Assembly: GCF_048128805.1 (NCBI RefSeq)
Contig: NC_136006.1
Coordinates: 4,259,815-4,323,814, forward strand
Direction of reading: 5' to 3'
Source: Centroberyx gerrardi
Taxonomy: Eukaryota > Chordata > Actinopteri > Beryciformes > Berycidae
Length of the DNA: 64,000 nt
The notes under the pieces are model-generated. The model did no database searches. It saw nothing but the letters and a program-made list of their open reading frames with translations, and was not told the DNA's origin. How positions within the stretch are numbered: position 1 is the first letter of the stretch; each line of letters begins with the position of its first letter. A program made the position numbers and the translations under genes. Shown here one piece after another: positions 9,347 to 57,023 of this stretch.

Positions 9347-10747
9347 TTAGACGGCCAGGTCGTTCGGCCTGGCTCTGATGCTGCTGCTCTTACTGGCCCT
9401 GCTGAGCCGCCGCGGGTCTGTGGCGACCGCCACCGGCGGCTCGTGCATCTCCACCGTGGTGGTGGTGAGGTGGCCCTCCTCCGGCTCGCTCTTCCCGCCG
9501 CCCCAGCTGCCCGCGGTGGAGGCGGTGCCGGGGCTGCCGCTGCTGCCGGTGCCGGTGGCGGCGATGTTGCTGTTGCTGGCGGGGAGGAGCACGGGGCGCT
9601 GCTGCTCGCTGTCGGTGTTGGCGGAGGAGGAGGAGGGGGAGGGGGAGGTGGCCTTCATCTCCCGAGTCTGCTGCTCGGTGGCCAGGTTGGCCCAGTTCTG
9701 CTGCGTGGCCAGCCTGTGGTTGTTGTTGTTGCTGATGTAGTAGTGGGAGGCGGGCGAGGGCTGGCGGAGGGCCTCCTCCTGCTGGAGGTCGTCCATCTTG
9801 AAGTCGGCCGCCGACGGCGCGGCCGCCGCCCCCACGGCCGGCAGGAAGGCCCCGCTGCCCGCCGTCACGTCTGTGTAGTTGGGGGGGTAGCTGAGGCTGG
9901 CGGGGGCAGTTCTGGAGGCCGAGGCCAGACACTCGGGCTCCGCGATGTCGGCGCGCCGCAGCGACTCGCGGTCGGGGGCGAACTCGTTCGTCATCCCCTG
10001 TTTAACTTTCTTCCATCCGAGGTGATAGATCTCTAACAAATTCAGCAAAAGAGACACGCAAGCCACCACAAGCATAAATATGATGAAAATGGTCTTTTCG
10101 GTGGGCCTCGATATGAAGCAGTCCACGGTGTTGGGGCAGGGCCACCGCGCACACTTGTACAGAGGCCTCAGCTGGAAGCCATAGAGGAAATACTGGCCTA
10201 AAATGAATCCCACTTCAAACAGGGTCTTGAAAATGATGTTGAACACGTAGGTACGCAGCAAAGCGCCTCTGATGCGGATTTTGCCGTGCTCATCCCTGAT
10301 AGGCGGCTTCTCCTTTTTGCCGCCGCCGCCGCCGCCGCCTCCTCCTCCGGCCTCCCCTCCGTTTCTATAAAGGAGTTCTTTCTCCTCCTGGAACCTGTTG
10401 GCCTTACGCAGCTCCTCCTCCTTCTCTTTCCGCTTCTCCTCCATGCGGACGATGTGCAGCACATGGCCCAGGTAGATGAGGGTCGGCGTGGACACGAAGA
10501 TGATCTGCAGCACCCAGAAGCGGATGTGGGAGATGGGGAAGGCCTCGTCGTAGCACACGTTCTCGCAACCGGGCTGCTGGGTGTTGCACGTGAAGTCGGA
10601 CTGCTCGTCGCCCCAGACCTCCTCGGCGGCGGCGCCCAGAACCAGGATCCTGAAGATGAAGAGAACGGTCAGCCAGACTTTGCCGATGACCGTCGAGTGC
10701 TCCTGAGCGTTCTCCAGCAGCCGCCCCAGAAAGCTCCAGTCGCCCAT
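9347..10747 (-). CDS. gja3: Gap junction alpha-3 protein (connexin 46 / zebrafish Cx48.5 type)
   Basis: This is a connexin: six subunits form a hemichannel in the plasma membrane and dock to make gap junctions. The alpha-3 type couples lens fibre cells. The single-exon 466-aa frame has the full plan. It starts MGDWSFLG, with transmembrane helices near residues 22-42, 76-96, 165-190 and 215-240. Loop 1 cysteines are C54, C61, C65 (CX6CX3C) and loop 2 cysteines C199, C204, C210 (CX4CX5C). The alpha-3 assignment rests on the long tail, which ends in a Cx46-like serine/arginine-rich stretch and the PDZ-type terminus DLAV, and on synteny. A run of ten glycines (about 134-143) in the cytoplasmic loop is unusual. 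A splice acceptor (ctttctccctag) ends 17 bp upstream of the ATG, fitting the usual non-coding first exon, which I could not place. Confidence 0.96.
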   Translation of the reverse strand: MGDWSFLGRLLENAQEHSTVIGKVWLTVLFIFRILVLGAAAEEVWGDEQSDFTCNTQQPGCENVCYDEAFPISHIRFWVLQIIFVSTPTLIYLGHVLHIVRMEEKRKEKEEELRKANRFQEEKELLYRNGGEAGGGGGGGGGGKKEKPPIRDEHGKIRIRGALLRTYVFNIIFKTLFEVGFILGQYFLYGFQLRPLYKCARWPCPNTVDCFISRPTEKTIFIIFMLVVACVSLLLNLLEIYHLGWKKVKQGMTNEFAPDRESLRRADIAEPECLASASRTAPASLSYPPNYTDVTAGSGAFLPAVGAAAAPSAADFKMDDLQQEEALRQPSPASHYYISNNNNHRLATQQNWANLATEQQTREMKATSPSPSSSSANTDSEQQRPVLLPASNSNIAATGTGSSGSPGTASTAGSWGGGKSEPEEGHLTTTTVEMHEPPVAVATDPRRLSRASKSSSIRARPNDLAV

Positions 10748-10764
10748 GCTTCAAGATTTCTAGC
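10748..10764 (-). other. gja3: 5' UTR part of the gja3 coding exon
   Basis: A good acceptor (pyrimidine tract then CAG-like 'ccctag') ends at 10765, leaving a 17-nt leader before the ATG. Connexin genes typically have a separate non-coding exon 1. Confidence 0.6.
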
Positions 10765-11220
10765 CTAGGGAGAAAGTACAGGCTGGAGTGAACAGAGGGA
10801 CAGAAGGGATAAAAAAAAAAAACAGGAGGAAAAAAAGGACAACAAAAGAGAGAGAGAGAGAGAGAGAGAGTCACGTCAACGAATCTGCTGAACGGATCAA
10901 AAGTCGGTCTGAGCGTTCGTCATGAGTGGATTCACGTTGGGACGTTTTGGACGGCCTTACCCCGAGGTTAAACAATCTACGCACAGGAACAAACAGGAAG
11001 ACACAAGGACACAAGTGAGGATGGATGAGTCGGCCGCAATCTGACATATTTCTCTTTTGCGTAAAACGCTCGGCAGATCAAAGTCGAGTGCGTAGGCGTC
11101 AGATATCGATAACAGATCGAAAGCCACAACGCAGCACTTCACTTCAAACACACAGCCGCTCTCCAGCAGCTCATGTACTGTATGGGCCAGGTGTTTGACT
11201 GGAGCCCAGCTCGCTCTCCC

Positions 11221-11250
11221 TTTCTCTCTCTCTCTCTCTGTCACATACAT

Positions 11251-11300
<50 letters not shown>

Positions 11301-11505
11301 TCTCTGTCTCTCTCTCACCTGCTCGCTCCACTGCCCAGCAGGCATGTGCTGAGATCAACATTATAATGTTCGAAAACAGCATTTAGCAGAGATGGGGCTC
11401 TGGTGTGGCACGTGCACGCATATGCACGCACGCGCACACACACACACACACACACACACATGCGTACACACACACACACTAGAGACACACACACACACAC
11501 ACACC
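11221..11505. repeat. (CT)n and (CA)n microsatellites
   Basis: An interrupted CT tract (11221-11316) is followed about 120 bp later by an interrupted CA tract (11436-11505). The open frames across them are low-complexity artefacts. Confidence 0.9.
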
Positions 11506-13519
11506 CTCCCTAACTCCCTCTCTCTCTCCACTGTAACACTAAAGCCACGAGGGTCAAAACTAAAGATGTAACTCCTGTTAGGAAATATTTTACCTTGTTA
11601 TTCAGTTCCTCCAGTGATAATGTGAGATGTTCTTATAGCACAGGTGACATAATAAGAATTAATATGTTTTTTTTTTGTTTCAGAGCATCTGAATTTAGAG
11701 ATTTTTAATGAAACAAACTGTTAAACAGAAGCTACTTGATACAAATTTAATGCTGACTTTAAATCAGAGCTTGAAGCTATAATGAGAAAGATGAAACAGG
11801 ATGCTCATACTGTTGCTGCCTCCATTTTACATGTGGCATAAAGGGATTTTTGCCTTTTTAATCTCGCTGACTACAGTCTGCTTGTTAAAAAAAACAAGTG
11901 ACAAATTGGATTTGGACATAGATGAGCCGTTTAAATTGGCTTTCAAAGCTAAATTTCCAAGTTTCACAAAAGAAAATCAAAAACAGAGATTCCAAAACAA
12001 GATATTTGAGATCCTCTGTCCTCTGCAGTGACAGACAGGTGAGGAATGCTGCGCTTTGAGCCAGATGAAACCTTTTGTTGCCCTGTACATGTTCAGAGAG
12101 CCTTATGTACATGAACCTGCCAGTAAAAGCCCATCACTATACTATTCATACAGCAAATGCAAAGCACACACAGACAGAGAAAAGAGGAGGAACTTACTAA
12201 AATGTTCTTGTATTAAAGGTAATAAATCCATCGACTGGTTCAGAATATGTTTGACACCTGGAAGAGACAAAAAATGAATCAAGCAGCAAATTATCCACTT
12301 TTTATATATAAAGACCTTAAATCAAAACCCTAATTGCTATAGGCCTACAGAAAGAACAGATAAGAAAAAATAAAATAGAAAATAAATTGAATTATCTACA
12401 TTCTGATACAGAATTCAAAATATTTTTAAATAATAATTATTGTTATTTTTTAGCAAGATTGAGGATTTAGTTTTTAATTTAAGAGCAGTTAAAACAGCCA
12501 AGCTAATATATTTTTATTTCTAGATAAAATCCACAAGCTAAATTTTCTAAACAGAGTTTGCCTGTGAAACACCCGATATAACTAATCGATATAGGGATGA
12601 CTAAAGACCAATAAACCAATTAGAGGGTTAGAAAATCTTGCTTTATCTTTATTATTTGGCCTTATGAATGACTACCATTGGGCGGCACACTTGAAATGAA
12701 TCACTATATCACTTTTACACAGATATTTGTTATAATTTTACGTTACATTTTTAAATATCGGGTGGTGTTAAATGTAAACTGACACAGCCAAGTTCAAATA
12801 CAAAGCCATACCTGCCAGCCTGACAATACAGAGTGTGCCAGAGAGTCCACCGGCCGCCTTTTAACTCCACTACCTTTGTCTGGCTTTTGTCTCACTCTTG
12901 TCAGAAGAGTTAAAGCTTAACACTTAATACCGGGCCTGATTACTGACACTTGTCGTCATTTATCTCTTTACATCGCTCTGACGCTTCAGCATCCCCCTCA
13001 AGACTTTATTATAGGACGATGGAATATCAGGGAAATATTCACATTCGTTTTCTTTCCGTCATACCTTTACACTGGAGATGCCATACTTAAATACTGAAAG
13101 CAAAATCCATCTGCCATTGGTGCCATAACTTGAGTGCGTTGAAAAGCATATAGACCTCCCAAGGCTGCAGCACCCTCCCCTCTCCCTGCTCCCTGCTCCC
13201 TGTCCCACACCCAGAACCTGGCACCTCTCTGCCAGCTTACCACACTCTGTTTAAAAGTAACTCATGCACAAACTTCTTCAGGCGTGGAGTCTGTCTGTCT
13301 GTCTGCCTGTCTGTCCCGGGCCCGACACACTTGCGCAAGGAAAAGTTTTCTTTTGTTGCCGTTAGTTTTTGGAGGCGGGTTGGAGTTGGAGTTGGAGATG
13401 GGGCTCGGTAAAACGCAGCTGCCTCCCGTTTCCAGCCATGTCTGGACTGTCACATTGTGTGACCATGCATGAGTGAATCCACAGAGTCATCAGCCTGTCG
13501 GGATTCACACCACGCCCCT

Positions 13520-13690
13520 GTCAACCTCCCCAAAACTATTCCCAAAACCTCCCCCAAAACGATCCCAGAACCTGTCCAAAACCTTCCCAAAAAAAGTCTG
13601 CCCCAAAATCTTTTCACAAACCTCCCTAAAACTTTCCCAAAACCTCAAAATTTGCCCCCAAATCATTCCAAAACCCTCTTCAAACCTCTG
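13520..13690. repeat. C/A-rich low-complexity tract
   Basis: Imperfect reiterations of 'cccaaaac', 'ccctaaaac' and similar make proline/lysine-rich frames on one strand and glycine/phenylalanine-rich frames on the other. No codon structure suggests a gene. Confidence 0.7.
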
Positions 13691-13819
13691 TATTCCAGCT
13701 AGACACTCCGAAAATAATTTTAAAAAATGATCCCATATAAATACAAATATCACAGACAATAATAACACAAAACTTTAAAACCATAGGTCAAAAAACTACA
13801 CCACAGAAAATCCTATAGT

Positions 13820-14100
13820 AAAAACATGACAGTAAACTCACTATTGAGTACTGTAAGTCCCTATAGGAATATTATAGGAATACTATAGTGATACTACAGG
13901 AGATAAGAATACCATAAAGTACTATCAGGTCACCATAAACTCAGTATTGAGTGCTATAGACACACTTTAAGTTCCTATAGGAATATTACAGTTATATCAT
14001 CAGAGATAAAAATACCATGAAATTCTCTAAAGGTTTCTATGGAATCACTATTTAGACCACAGACACATTTTAAGTCCCAATAGGAATATTACAGTGATTT
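13820..14100 (+). repeat. Degenerate tandem repeat, about 105-bp unit, almost three copies
   Basis: The phrase order 'taaactca.tattgag', 'cctataggaatatta', 'gagataa.aatacca' recurs starting near 13830 and 13930, with a third partial copy from about 14040. Divergence between units is considerable, so the array is old. Confidence 0.7.
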
Positions 14101-15417
14101 TCATTATGTGTATTATCATTAAGAAACATTATTTTGAAATAATGGGCAGAGGGAGCAGCCTATGATAATCTGACATTGTTTACTTTGTCAATTTAAGGGG
14201 AATAAAAAAGTGGAAAAAGACAAACAGAAAGTGGGAATAATGTCGAACTCTCTGTATTCTAAGCAGACTGAAATGTATGGGTGTCAATGGTCACCCAGAA
14301 AATAAAGACCCCCCCTAAAGCTCCCCTGGCTAAGCTGCAGAAAGACATCACTATAATGTTAGATGATGTTAAACACACACACACACACACACACACAAAA
14401 CAATGAACCGCACAGTCTTGTTTCACTGATTTATCAAAAAAAAGTCTTAAAGAGCAGAAGACTTCAGGGGTCAAAGTGCACATGTAAGAAAAACAACATA
14501 CAGCAAGTACAAAACACAATAATCACAAACATTTAATTTCTTCATTTCATGGTTAGAAAGCTGTCTGTCCGTTAATAGCTGTTATTAAAAAGTAAAAAAT
14601 GGAAATGTGAAAATGTGAAACTTTGGGTCAGAATCATCAGGACAAATATCCATAAGAGACAAATGTCCATAAGAGATCAATGCTACTTCAATTTTTTGCA
14701 TCATAAATATCATTTGGCTCTCATCCAACATATATAAAGTACAAGGTCAAAGGTCAAAGGCCAATGCATAACAGACATACAAACCCTTCCAAGATCTGCA
14801 AACCTTCAGACTGCTTTCATCTGTCACAACGCATGACTTGGCATATTTTGGATCCGACTCAAGTTTGATCAAAACTTTTCTCACCTATTACAAAATGTCA
14901 ATATTACACTTTTGTATCCAACTCCATAGAATTGCATGAGGTTTGTGTAACCAGCTTTTCTGTCCATATTTTGGATGTGACACCTCTAATCTCTGGTCAA
15001 ACCTCTCTCACCTATCCACATATACTGTGCTTCTTTCACATAACACAGTACAGTACTCTTCTAGTTTCTATCACCACACATCTTCATTCTGCGTTCACGT
15101 AAAGGTGAGGTGTGTTTGTTTCGACGTGCACTAATCCGGCTCGGCTATTCCTGGATGAGGGGAGGACAAAGACATTTTCACCCGCAGATGAGCCGTGGTT
15201 CGCTCACGTTGGAAGAGGGCGAGCGGTGATTAGTACGGAGGCTAAAATAAGGGCCGTGCTGAAAGCTGATACCGCCAGCTGGGGTCAGCACACACCCGCA
15301 GGAGCACAATCCCAAATAAGACGGGACTGAGCGGACCGACTTCTGGAGAGCGAACGGTCTCATCAGGAGGCAGAAACACACGTCAGACACCGCGTGGTTA
15401 AAATGCACAAATGAAAG

Positions 15418-15705
15418 CAGTGATTTGAATCTGTAACTCAAACAATGCAAGCTGATTCATATGTAAAAACACCTGTGAATGAATGCTTATCAATTTTTTT
15501 TGTTAATACATCATGATTTGTATAAGTTTAAGGAATGTGAGTATGGTTAAGCAATGCAAGTGGACATGTTTGTGTGAAAATATATGTGTCCAAATCATGA
15601 TATATCATTAAAACACATAAATGCAAATGAATGATTTGCATCTGTAACTCAAACATGTAACCTGATTTATATGTAACAACATCTGTGAATAAATGATTGA
15701 TATGA
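15418..15705 (+). repeat. Two direct copies of a roughly 75-bp sequence
   Basis: 15420-15495 and 15628-15705 share 'gatttg.atctgtaactca', 'ctgatt.atatgtaa' and 'ctgtgaat.aatg' in the same order with about 210-bp spacing. Origin unknown. Confidence 0.6.
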
Positions 15706-17216
15706 TATATTCATATTTCTGAGTCGTGTGACATTTGTTTTGATCTCCATATCAACTCTACTATAACTTGAATTGTAAACAAATGCTTCACATTTATGCG
15801 ATCAGATCTGCTGGAGAGGTTTCTGTCAGATGAGAAAAAAATCTCCTATAGCCAAACAAGATATATAAGAGAAACAGTCTTGTTTTTTTTGATTGACAGG
15901 CATGCATTTGTGAAAATATGCAAAATGTTCTGAGTGGGTTTCAGGTTACTTCACTTCATCTACATAAAGAAACGCTTAACATTTCAGTTCAAGTAAAAGA
16001 TGAAAACACAGCAGAGATATGCAGCATTATAACTATATAGCCTTTGTGGTGTTGCATGTTCAGAGTTTACCTGGTTATATATTTTATATATTATTTGTCT
16101 GTATAGTCCTGTCCTGTACAGCATCTGACCCAACAGACTTCTCAGTAGTAAAAATGTACAAAAATGACCAAACTCTAGCATTATTCATAGAAACTCATTG
16201 AACTATAAAAGATTTTCAAACTTCATTTCTTGCTACACAGTCACTTGATTCAAAACAGCTCTTGATCATAAAAACTCCTCCAGTCAACACACACTCAAAT
16301 CTGTTAACATGAATTCTTCCCAAATATATATATTTTTTGCATTCACGCACATTTAAAATCAAACATCAGCTCTTGTAAACTAGACAATAAAGCAAATCAC
16401 AAAAGGCACTTGGACCTTTTTTTCTACTTCATTTTTCTCAACTTCAGTTCTTCTCCTTTTCTCTTCATAACACTAAACACTTTGTTCCACTGTAAACCAC
16501 TAGATGTCAGCGTCGACTCACACTTCTCTGCTTCAAACCTGGACCAAGACAGACAGCCAGCACGCTCCAGCAACTCCAAACTGTCATCAATAAATTAAGA
16601 CAAAAACCTAAACTACTTCATCAAACTATATCAATTTTCCCCTGTATGGAAAGCAGGGTGATACTTGTGAAATTGTGTACTATTGTGTACAAAAGCAGAC
16701 AGAATCAGGTCATGTTTGAGAAATTCTCCTAAATCTGGCTGCTTCTTTTTCTGCAGAATACAAACTGGGCCTCACAGTAACAAACACTGATGAATTATAC
16801 TTCTGTATGATCCATAACTTTGAGGTTTTTTTTTTACACACTCTACATAGGACAGACTGCCTTCAGCGGTGCATCTGAGGCCACATGTAGGAAAACAGCC
16901 CATCTCTCTCTCTCCTGGCAAGCAAGAATATACAGTGATTCTCCTACAAATTAAAAGACAAGGTAGGCTGCCATGACTGCAGGAGCCGCTCCTCTGCCTG
17001 AACTAATTCATTTTGCAATAATTTCAAGCGAGTTTTAAGAGTCAAACGCTCTGGAAAGCTGTTTCAGAGGCTGTTTCACCCCCCGCCGAGAAAGAATTCT
17101 GAGGGATGTTCAGCTTTTTCGCGTAGTTACCGAACTGTAGACGCGTGCTAAAGCCATTCTGGGTGGTGGGATTTACAGTTTATGCCCTCTTCACCACCGC
17201 CGGCCTTCCTTCTTCA

Positions 17217-18020
17217 TCACACGGTCTTGTCGGTGGACGAATCCGTGGAAGACAGCAGCATCTCGTTCTTCTTGTTCTGCAGCAGGGCCTTTTCCGGGGT
17301 GACGCTGTCGGGACGGGTGTAGGGGTGGCTCCTCTTGGTCCCCCGGGCCGAGCACCTCATGAGCGCCTTGACGATGAGGTAGCCCAGCTCGGCCACGTTC
17401 AGCACCATGCAGATGGCGGACGAAGACACCATGAAGATGGTGAAGATGGTCTTCTCCGTGGGCCTGGAGATGAAGCAGTCCACCTTGTTGGGGCAGGGCC
17501 ACTGCTCGCACTTCACCAGCCGGGGCATCTGGAAGCCGTCGTACACGAAGTAGAGCGCGTACATGAACCCGCCCTCGAAGATGAGCCGGAAGAACAGGCT
17601 GCAGGTGTAGGTCCACCACAGCGGGCCCGTGATGGGCAGCCGCCTTCTCTTCAGCGTCTCCAGGTCGATGTCCGTCATCTTCTCGGCGCCGTTGGAGGCC
17701 AGCATGGTCCTCTTGTCCCCCCGCTTCCTGTAGGCGACGTGCATGGCCACCAGCAGGGCCGGCGTGGACACGAAGATCAGCTGCAGGCACCACAGGCGGA
17801 TGTGCGACACGGGGAAGAAGTGGTCGTAGCAGACGTTCTTGCAGCCGGGCTGCTGCGTGTTGCAGGTGAAGTCGGACTGCTCGTCCCCCCACACGCTCTC
17901 CGCCGCCAGGACCAGGATGGTGATGCGGAAGATGAAGAGGACGGACAGCCAGATCTTCCCCAGGCTGGTGGAGTGTTTGTTCACGCCGCCCAGCTGGGCG
18001 TACAGCGCTCCCCAACTCAT
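17217..18020 (-). CDS. gjb8: Gap junction beta protein, Cx30.3/gjb8 type (co-orthologue of GJB2/GJB6)
   Basis: This connexin subunit makes intercellular channels for ions and small metabolites. Zebrafish Cx30.3 has been proposed as the counterpart of human Cx26 in the inner ear. The intact single-exon 267-aa frame begins [19 protein letters not shown]. Transmembrane helices lie near residues 20-40, 74-95, 133-158 and 191-215. Loop cysteines are C53, C60, C64 and C171, C176, C182, all at family spacing. The stretches [17 protein letters not shown] and [15 protein letters not shown] match human Cx26/Cx30, and the tail is short (about 47 aa) as in beta connexins. A splice acceptor (ccctctacag) ends 33 bp before the ATG, consistent with a non-coding first exon upstream. 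No second beta connexin follows, unlike mammals. The exact fish symbol could differ; the family is certain. Confidence 0.93.
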   Translation of the reverse strand: MSWGALYAQLGGVNKHSTSLGKIWLSVLFIFRITILVLAAESVWGDEQSDFTCNTQQPGCKNVCYDHFFPVSHIRLWCLQLIFVSTPALLVAMHVAYRKRGDKRTMLASNGAEKMTDIDLETLKRRRLPITGPLWWTYTCSLFFRLIFEGGFMYALYFVYDGFQMPRLVKCEQWPCPNKVDCFISRPTEKTIFTIFMVSSSAICMVLNVAELGYLIVKALMRCSARGTKRSHPYTRPDSVTPEKALLQNKKNEMLLSSTDSSTDKTV

Positions 18021-18053
18021 TGTGGCAGCGAGGAGCCGGGATGCTTAGACCAC
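18021..18053 (-). other. gjb8: 5' UTR part of the gjb8 coding exon
   Basis: A strong acceptor with a pyrimidine tract (ctctcctgccctctacag) ends at 18054. This leaves 33 nt of leader before the ATG. Confidence 0.65.
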
Positions 18054-18125
18054 CTGTAGAGGGCAGGAGAGCAGCAGAGGGTTAGCAGCCTGCAAATCCC
18101 AAATTCAGACATTGCTCAAGCACAT

Positions 18126-18826
18126 TTAAAGGACAATTCCAGCATAATGGAGTTGCTCATTTCTTACATTCCCTTACTACTTTACATCACTGTAGATCGT
18201 TTTCTAGTGCTTTGCTTTGTCTAAATATTACGAGTTACTCCCAGTAAAGAAGAGGGCAGCAATTTAAAGCCACAATTGTGGAAAACCTAGCTTTATTTTA
18301 CGTTAAATTTTACGGACTATAGCTGACAGAAGCGTGTTTTTGGGTTTGTCTGTTGGCTTGACGGATCCTAACGAAACTGCAGAGAATGTTACCGTTTGGT
18401 TGAAAGCTTTATTTTGGAGAGGAATAAGTGGAAATAAGAGAAGGAGGAAGTGGAAGTCAGACGCCGCCTGCTGTCTCGTCTCGGCTCTCGCTGTGTTCTC
18501 AAATATGAAACGGTTCAAAACTTAAGAACTTTCAAAAGGTACAATTTTATAGTCTAATATTAGCGTTCTGATGCAACTCTGCAAAACGAGATTGCCGGTC
18601 TCCCATTCACAGTGATGGATTACCTTTACCGACTGAATTAGAAGTCTCCAGTTGTTTTCTCTGCTGTTTGGAATTGAATGGGAGTGAATGAGCCGGAGAG
18701 GTTTGGCAAAACTGATTTAAAAATATCTTGGCACATGCATATAAAAACTGACACAATTAACATGGAAAATGTAAAAAAAAAAGAAAAAAGACCAAAAACT
18801 CAAATCATGCTGGCATTGACCTTTAA
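18126..18826. mobile_element. Non-autonomous DNA element with TTAAAGG ends (about 700 bp)
   Basis: The left end is TTAAAGGACAATTCCAGCAT. The reverse complement of the right end is TTAAAGGTCAATGCCAGCAT, which matches it closely. No transposase frame is present. It lies directly upstream of gjb8, within its first intron or promoter side. Similar TTAAAGG-ended elements are at 47265-47820 and 63354-63928. Confidence 0.7.
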
Positions 18827-20109
18827 GCTGCTGAAGTGTCCTTGAGCAAGACACTGAATCCCTCGAGTTGACAAAAGTGACAAAACGTACAACTCTGTAT
18901 CTTTCTTCTTACAGTGACCTCACTGCAGAGAGGCGCAACTGAGAAGACATTACTATTTTTTTCATTCCTTTGCTAATAGATTTTTACTTTGCATTTTGGT
19001 ATTTTATTGAATATTGTGTAGAGTGACATGACAAAAAGGAAAAAAAGAGGAATAACATGAGACAGTGGTCATGAAGCGGACTCAAACCCACAACACTGCC
19101 AGTACGCCTTAACCAGGAATCCAAGTTACTTCACTCTTAATTACTACTAATATTATTTAACTATTAACAGTTAATAATTACTACTCAGTTTGGTCATTCA
19201 TTAAAGCCATGATTTAATTTTCAGCAGCACATAGATGATTACAGTTTGTTCCTCATGTTCACTTTCCTTTGATTATATAAACTTCAGTACATTTTCTTCA
19301 TGGACATTAGGGATGCTGAAGCAGTTGGAGATAAAGAAATAAAATCTCTTTTTTAATCAAATCACAGAGCAGAAGGCCAGCAGCACCGGTTTCCATTAAC
19401 CCAGAATCAGCCCTTCAGTACATTTCTTATTCATTTTATTCCACTAAATAACTCTAACACTGTCTGTTCACCCAGTTTCTGTGATTGCATTCTTCCTTAC
19501 TTAATCCCTTCTTCTAAACTTTCTTCTTCTAAACTTTCTTTTCGCAGATCAGCAACTTCTGCAGAGGCGAGAATTTGTTGGAGTTTAAGAAAAAAACCCA
19601 ATACGAGCTTTGTCTTCTTTTCTGATTTTAAGCTTTTATGTATAAGAAATGTATAAATCTAATCTTTTATCTCACATAAAAAATAACATTTAAATCAAAT
19701 AGTTATCATGGCATACTCTCTAGGATACTTTGCTAAGTAAATCATTCAGTCGGTTTAAATTTACGATCTAAGTAAGATCCTTTTTTTCTTTTTTTTAACA
19801 ATTCAGGTTTGTTTCTGTTAGTTACTCATGAGAAATGAGGGTAAAGTGCAAATAGGAGTTCACCACATTCAAACCGCATCAGGAGCTTAATAACAACTCA
19901 CCTGTGTCTGTAGCCCGTATCCAGGTAATAGCCTGTATCCAGTTAATAGCCTATCAGTGGGTTTCCATGAAGTTAAAACCAATTAATCCTCTGTTTTAGT
20001 TTGCCGTCGTAAAAAAAAAAAAATATTCCCGCACTCCAAAGTCAAAGGAAACTATTTCAGAGCGACGTGGTTTCAGAGGAGTCGTTTTGAAAGCGGTCTG
20101 ACAAGATGA

Positions 20110-20215
20110 TGGTCTCTGCAGGGCCGCACCTGAGTCTTTTGAGGAGCCTCATCCCTCTGGAGGGGCGGGGCCAGGCTCAGGGTGGGGCCAGGGTGGGGGA
20201 GGCTTCATAATATTA
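20110..20215 (-). promoter_or_regulatory. gjb8: Candidate gjb8 promoter / first-exon region
   Basis: On the minus strand an A/T-rich 'taatattatg' is followed by CCCCACCC, CCCCGCCC and related Sp1-type boxes, then a possible donor (ctcag|gtgcgg) at about 20128. GJB2 in mammals has a GC-box promoter and a short non-coding exon 1, so the layout is plausible at about 2.1 kb upstream of the coding exon. This is an inference from composition only. Confidence 0.3.
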
Positions 20216-20678
20216 GCTTCCTCCTAACTTACCTCTTGTCTTTTTCATTGGGCTTCAGTCTAACGTTACTTAACCAGAAAACTGTGGTTCTTTGGCTCCG
20301 CCCACTGAGGTTTAAACTCAACCAATCAGATTATCTCTGCCTTCGTTTGTATCACTAAAATTCCAATCCGCTTGCCACCTTGATTAAGCACTGCTGTTCA
20401 TTTTATAGACTTTCTGTATTAAAATTTAGTAGCCTACCTTCATTCTAATTTTCATTTTTTTCAGAAACACATTATGTCCCTAAAAGCAGATCAAGATAAA
20501 ATATGAATGCTACTTTCACATTTCTATACTGCTAAGAACACATTGTATCTACTTCAGAAAATGTTTAGAAATATTTCAAAATATACAAAAAATGGCCAAA
20601 ATGTTTTACTTGTAGATGACATTCATTCAAAATATCTTTTGGACACTGGGAAGACATTTTCTTCCTATGCCTTTATGC

Positions 20679-20679
<1 letters not shown>

Positions 20680-20726
<47 letters not shown>
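20680..20726. repeat. (GATA)n microsatellite
   Basis: About eleven uninterrupted 'atag' units. Confidence 0.95.
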
Positions 20727-21044
20727 GCCTAAACATATCTCTAAACATATTCTGGCTGAGTATATGTGAAATGTTTTAGGCCACACTGCATATGAAGATT
20801 ATAAACAAGCGTACACGGTCATGGGATCTCCAGTCCGGCCAGATGACATGATGTGCTCCATGCTGTGAAATGAAGTCTTCAACATGCGAGCCCAAATTTC
20901 ACAGCAGGCCTCCCGAGTCGTCCTCATGACACATTTCCATTCACAATTTCCAAGGCATCAGGAAGCTCAGCAGCCATTTAATGCAGTGCATATCATCTAT
21001 TTGCTTTACTGGAAGAAACAGAGTCCACTCCAATGATACTCATA

Positions 21045-21050
21045 TTTATT
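21045..21050 (-). terminator. cryl1: Candidate poly(A) signal of cryl1
   Basis: AATAAA on the minus strand lies about 810 bp past the cryl1 stop and is the first one met downstream. A retroposon-like segment lies between. cDNA evidence would be needed. Confidence 0.3.
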
Positions 21051-21860
21051 CGTTCATTGCATGTCAGTTTTATCTCGTTTGAAAATAGTAATGTATATTG
21101 TGAGTATAGAAATTCATACAAATGGAGGAATTCATCGTTTTTTTAATCAAAGTCATTCCATAGTTTTCACAGTGTTAATTTCCATTTAGGAGAGTATTGT
21201 GTGGTGTAGAGCAGTCAGTATGATGATTCCTTTGTAATTCAGGCCTTACATTATAGTGTGTTGCATTGCACATCAGAGAGCTTAGACTCGCTCTGGTAAG
21301 AAATAACATTGAAATGGGACTTTGTGGTTCATAACTTTTGACAGATGTTGTCCCGTCTCGTCTTTCCTGTCACTTTTCACTGTAATGTCAGCAGAAATGT
21401 ACTAAAATTATCCAAAAAACAAAAACTGGAAGGCACTTGGAGAGAGCAAACCTCCACCAACGCTGAACAATTCTCCAACTTGCTGTTACACCCAAACACA
21501 TCGTTCCTATCGCTTAAATTGTAAGTTAAATTGATTTCTTGACACTGAAAACATGCATTTAGGATTTAGAATCAAGTCTCTGTCTCTGTTAGTTTCATAA
21601 TTGTGGCAAAAAAATGATAATCTGCTAATGACCGAAATCCCAGATCCAAATCAACACCAAAATTCTTCCTTGGACCAAGACTGATCTGTCCACCACATTT
21701 CATGGAAAACTGTTCTTCCGTTTTTGAGAAATACTGCTGACAGACAAACAAACTACCCAACAGGTGAAAACATAATATTTGGGCGGAGGTAATCATGAAT
21801 GTGTTGTACAGATAATAATGAAATACATGGTTAGAGGACCCCTGGCCCATGTCAGCAGTG

Positions 21861-57023
<35,163 letters not shown>

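Larger units (their letters stand above)
10765..17216. other. Intergenic region between gja3 and gjb8
   Basis: No gene is seen. It should include the gja3 first exon and promoter, which I could not identify. It holds (GA)n at about 10850-10870, a (CT)n tract at about 11221-11316, (CA)n tracts at about 11436-11505 and 14373-14397, a C/A-rich low-complexity stretch at 13520-13690, tandem repeats at 13820-14100 and a direct repeat at 15418-15705. The piece 12830-13140 is unique-looking and repeat-free. Confidence 0.5.
18830..21860. other. Intergenic region between gjb8 and cryl1
   Basis: It contains SINE-like scraps. At 18830-18870 it shares 'gctgaagtgtcc.tgagcaagacactgaatccct' with 55855-55990, and near 19075-19110 there is a B-box-like 'ggtttgagtcc' on the minus strand. 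A (GATA)n tract (20680-20726) and a retroposon-tail-like segment (about 21430-21800) also occur. A GC-box cluster at 20155-20195 is the best promoter candidate for gjb8. The remainder is unrecognised. Confidence 0.45.

Noticed and set aside
9134-10036. 300-aa open frame on the plus strand opposite gja3
   Set aside because: It is antisense to the GC-rich connexin CDS, with glycine/valine-rich composition from complement codons and no domain. Other frames over 9378-10874 and 17145-18059 are likewise shadows of the connexins.
18021-21860. A second beta connexin (GJB2/GJB6 pair)
   Set aside because: No connexin signature (CX6CX3C, CX4CX5C or SRPTEKT) occurs on either strand between gjb8 and cryl1.
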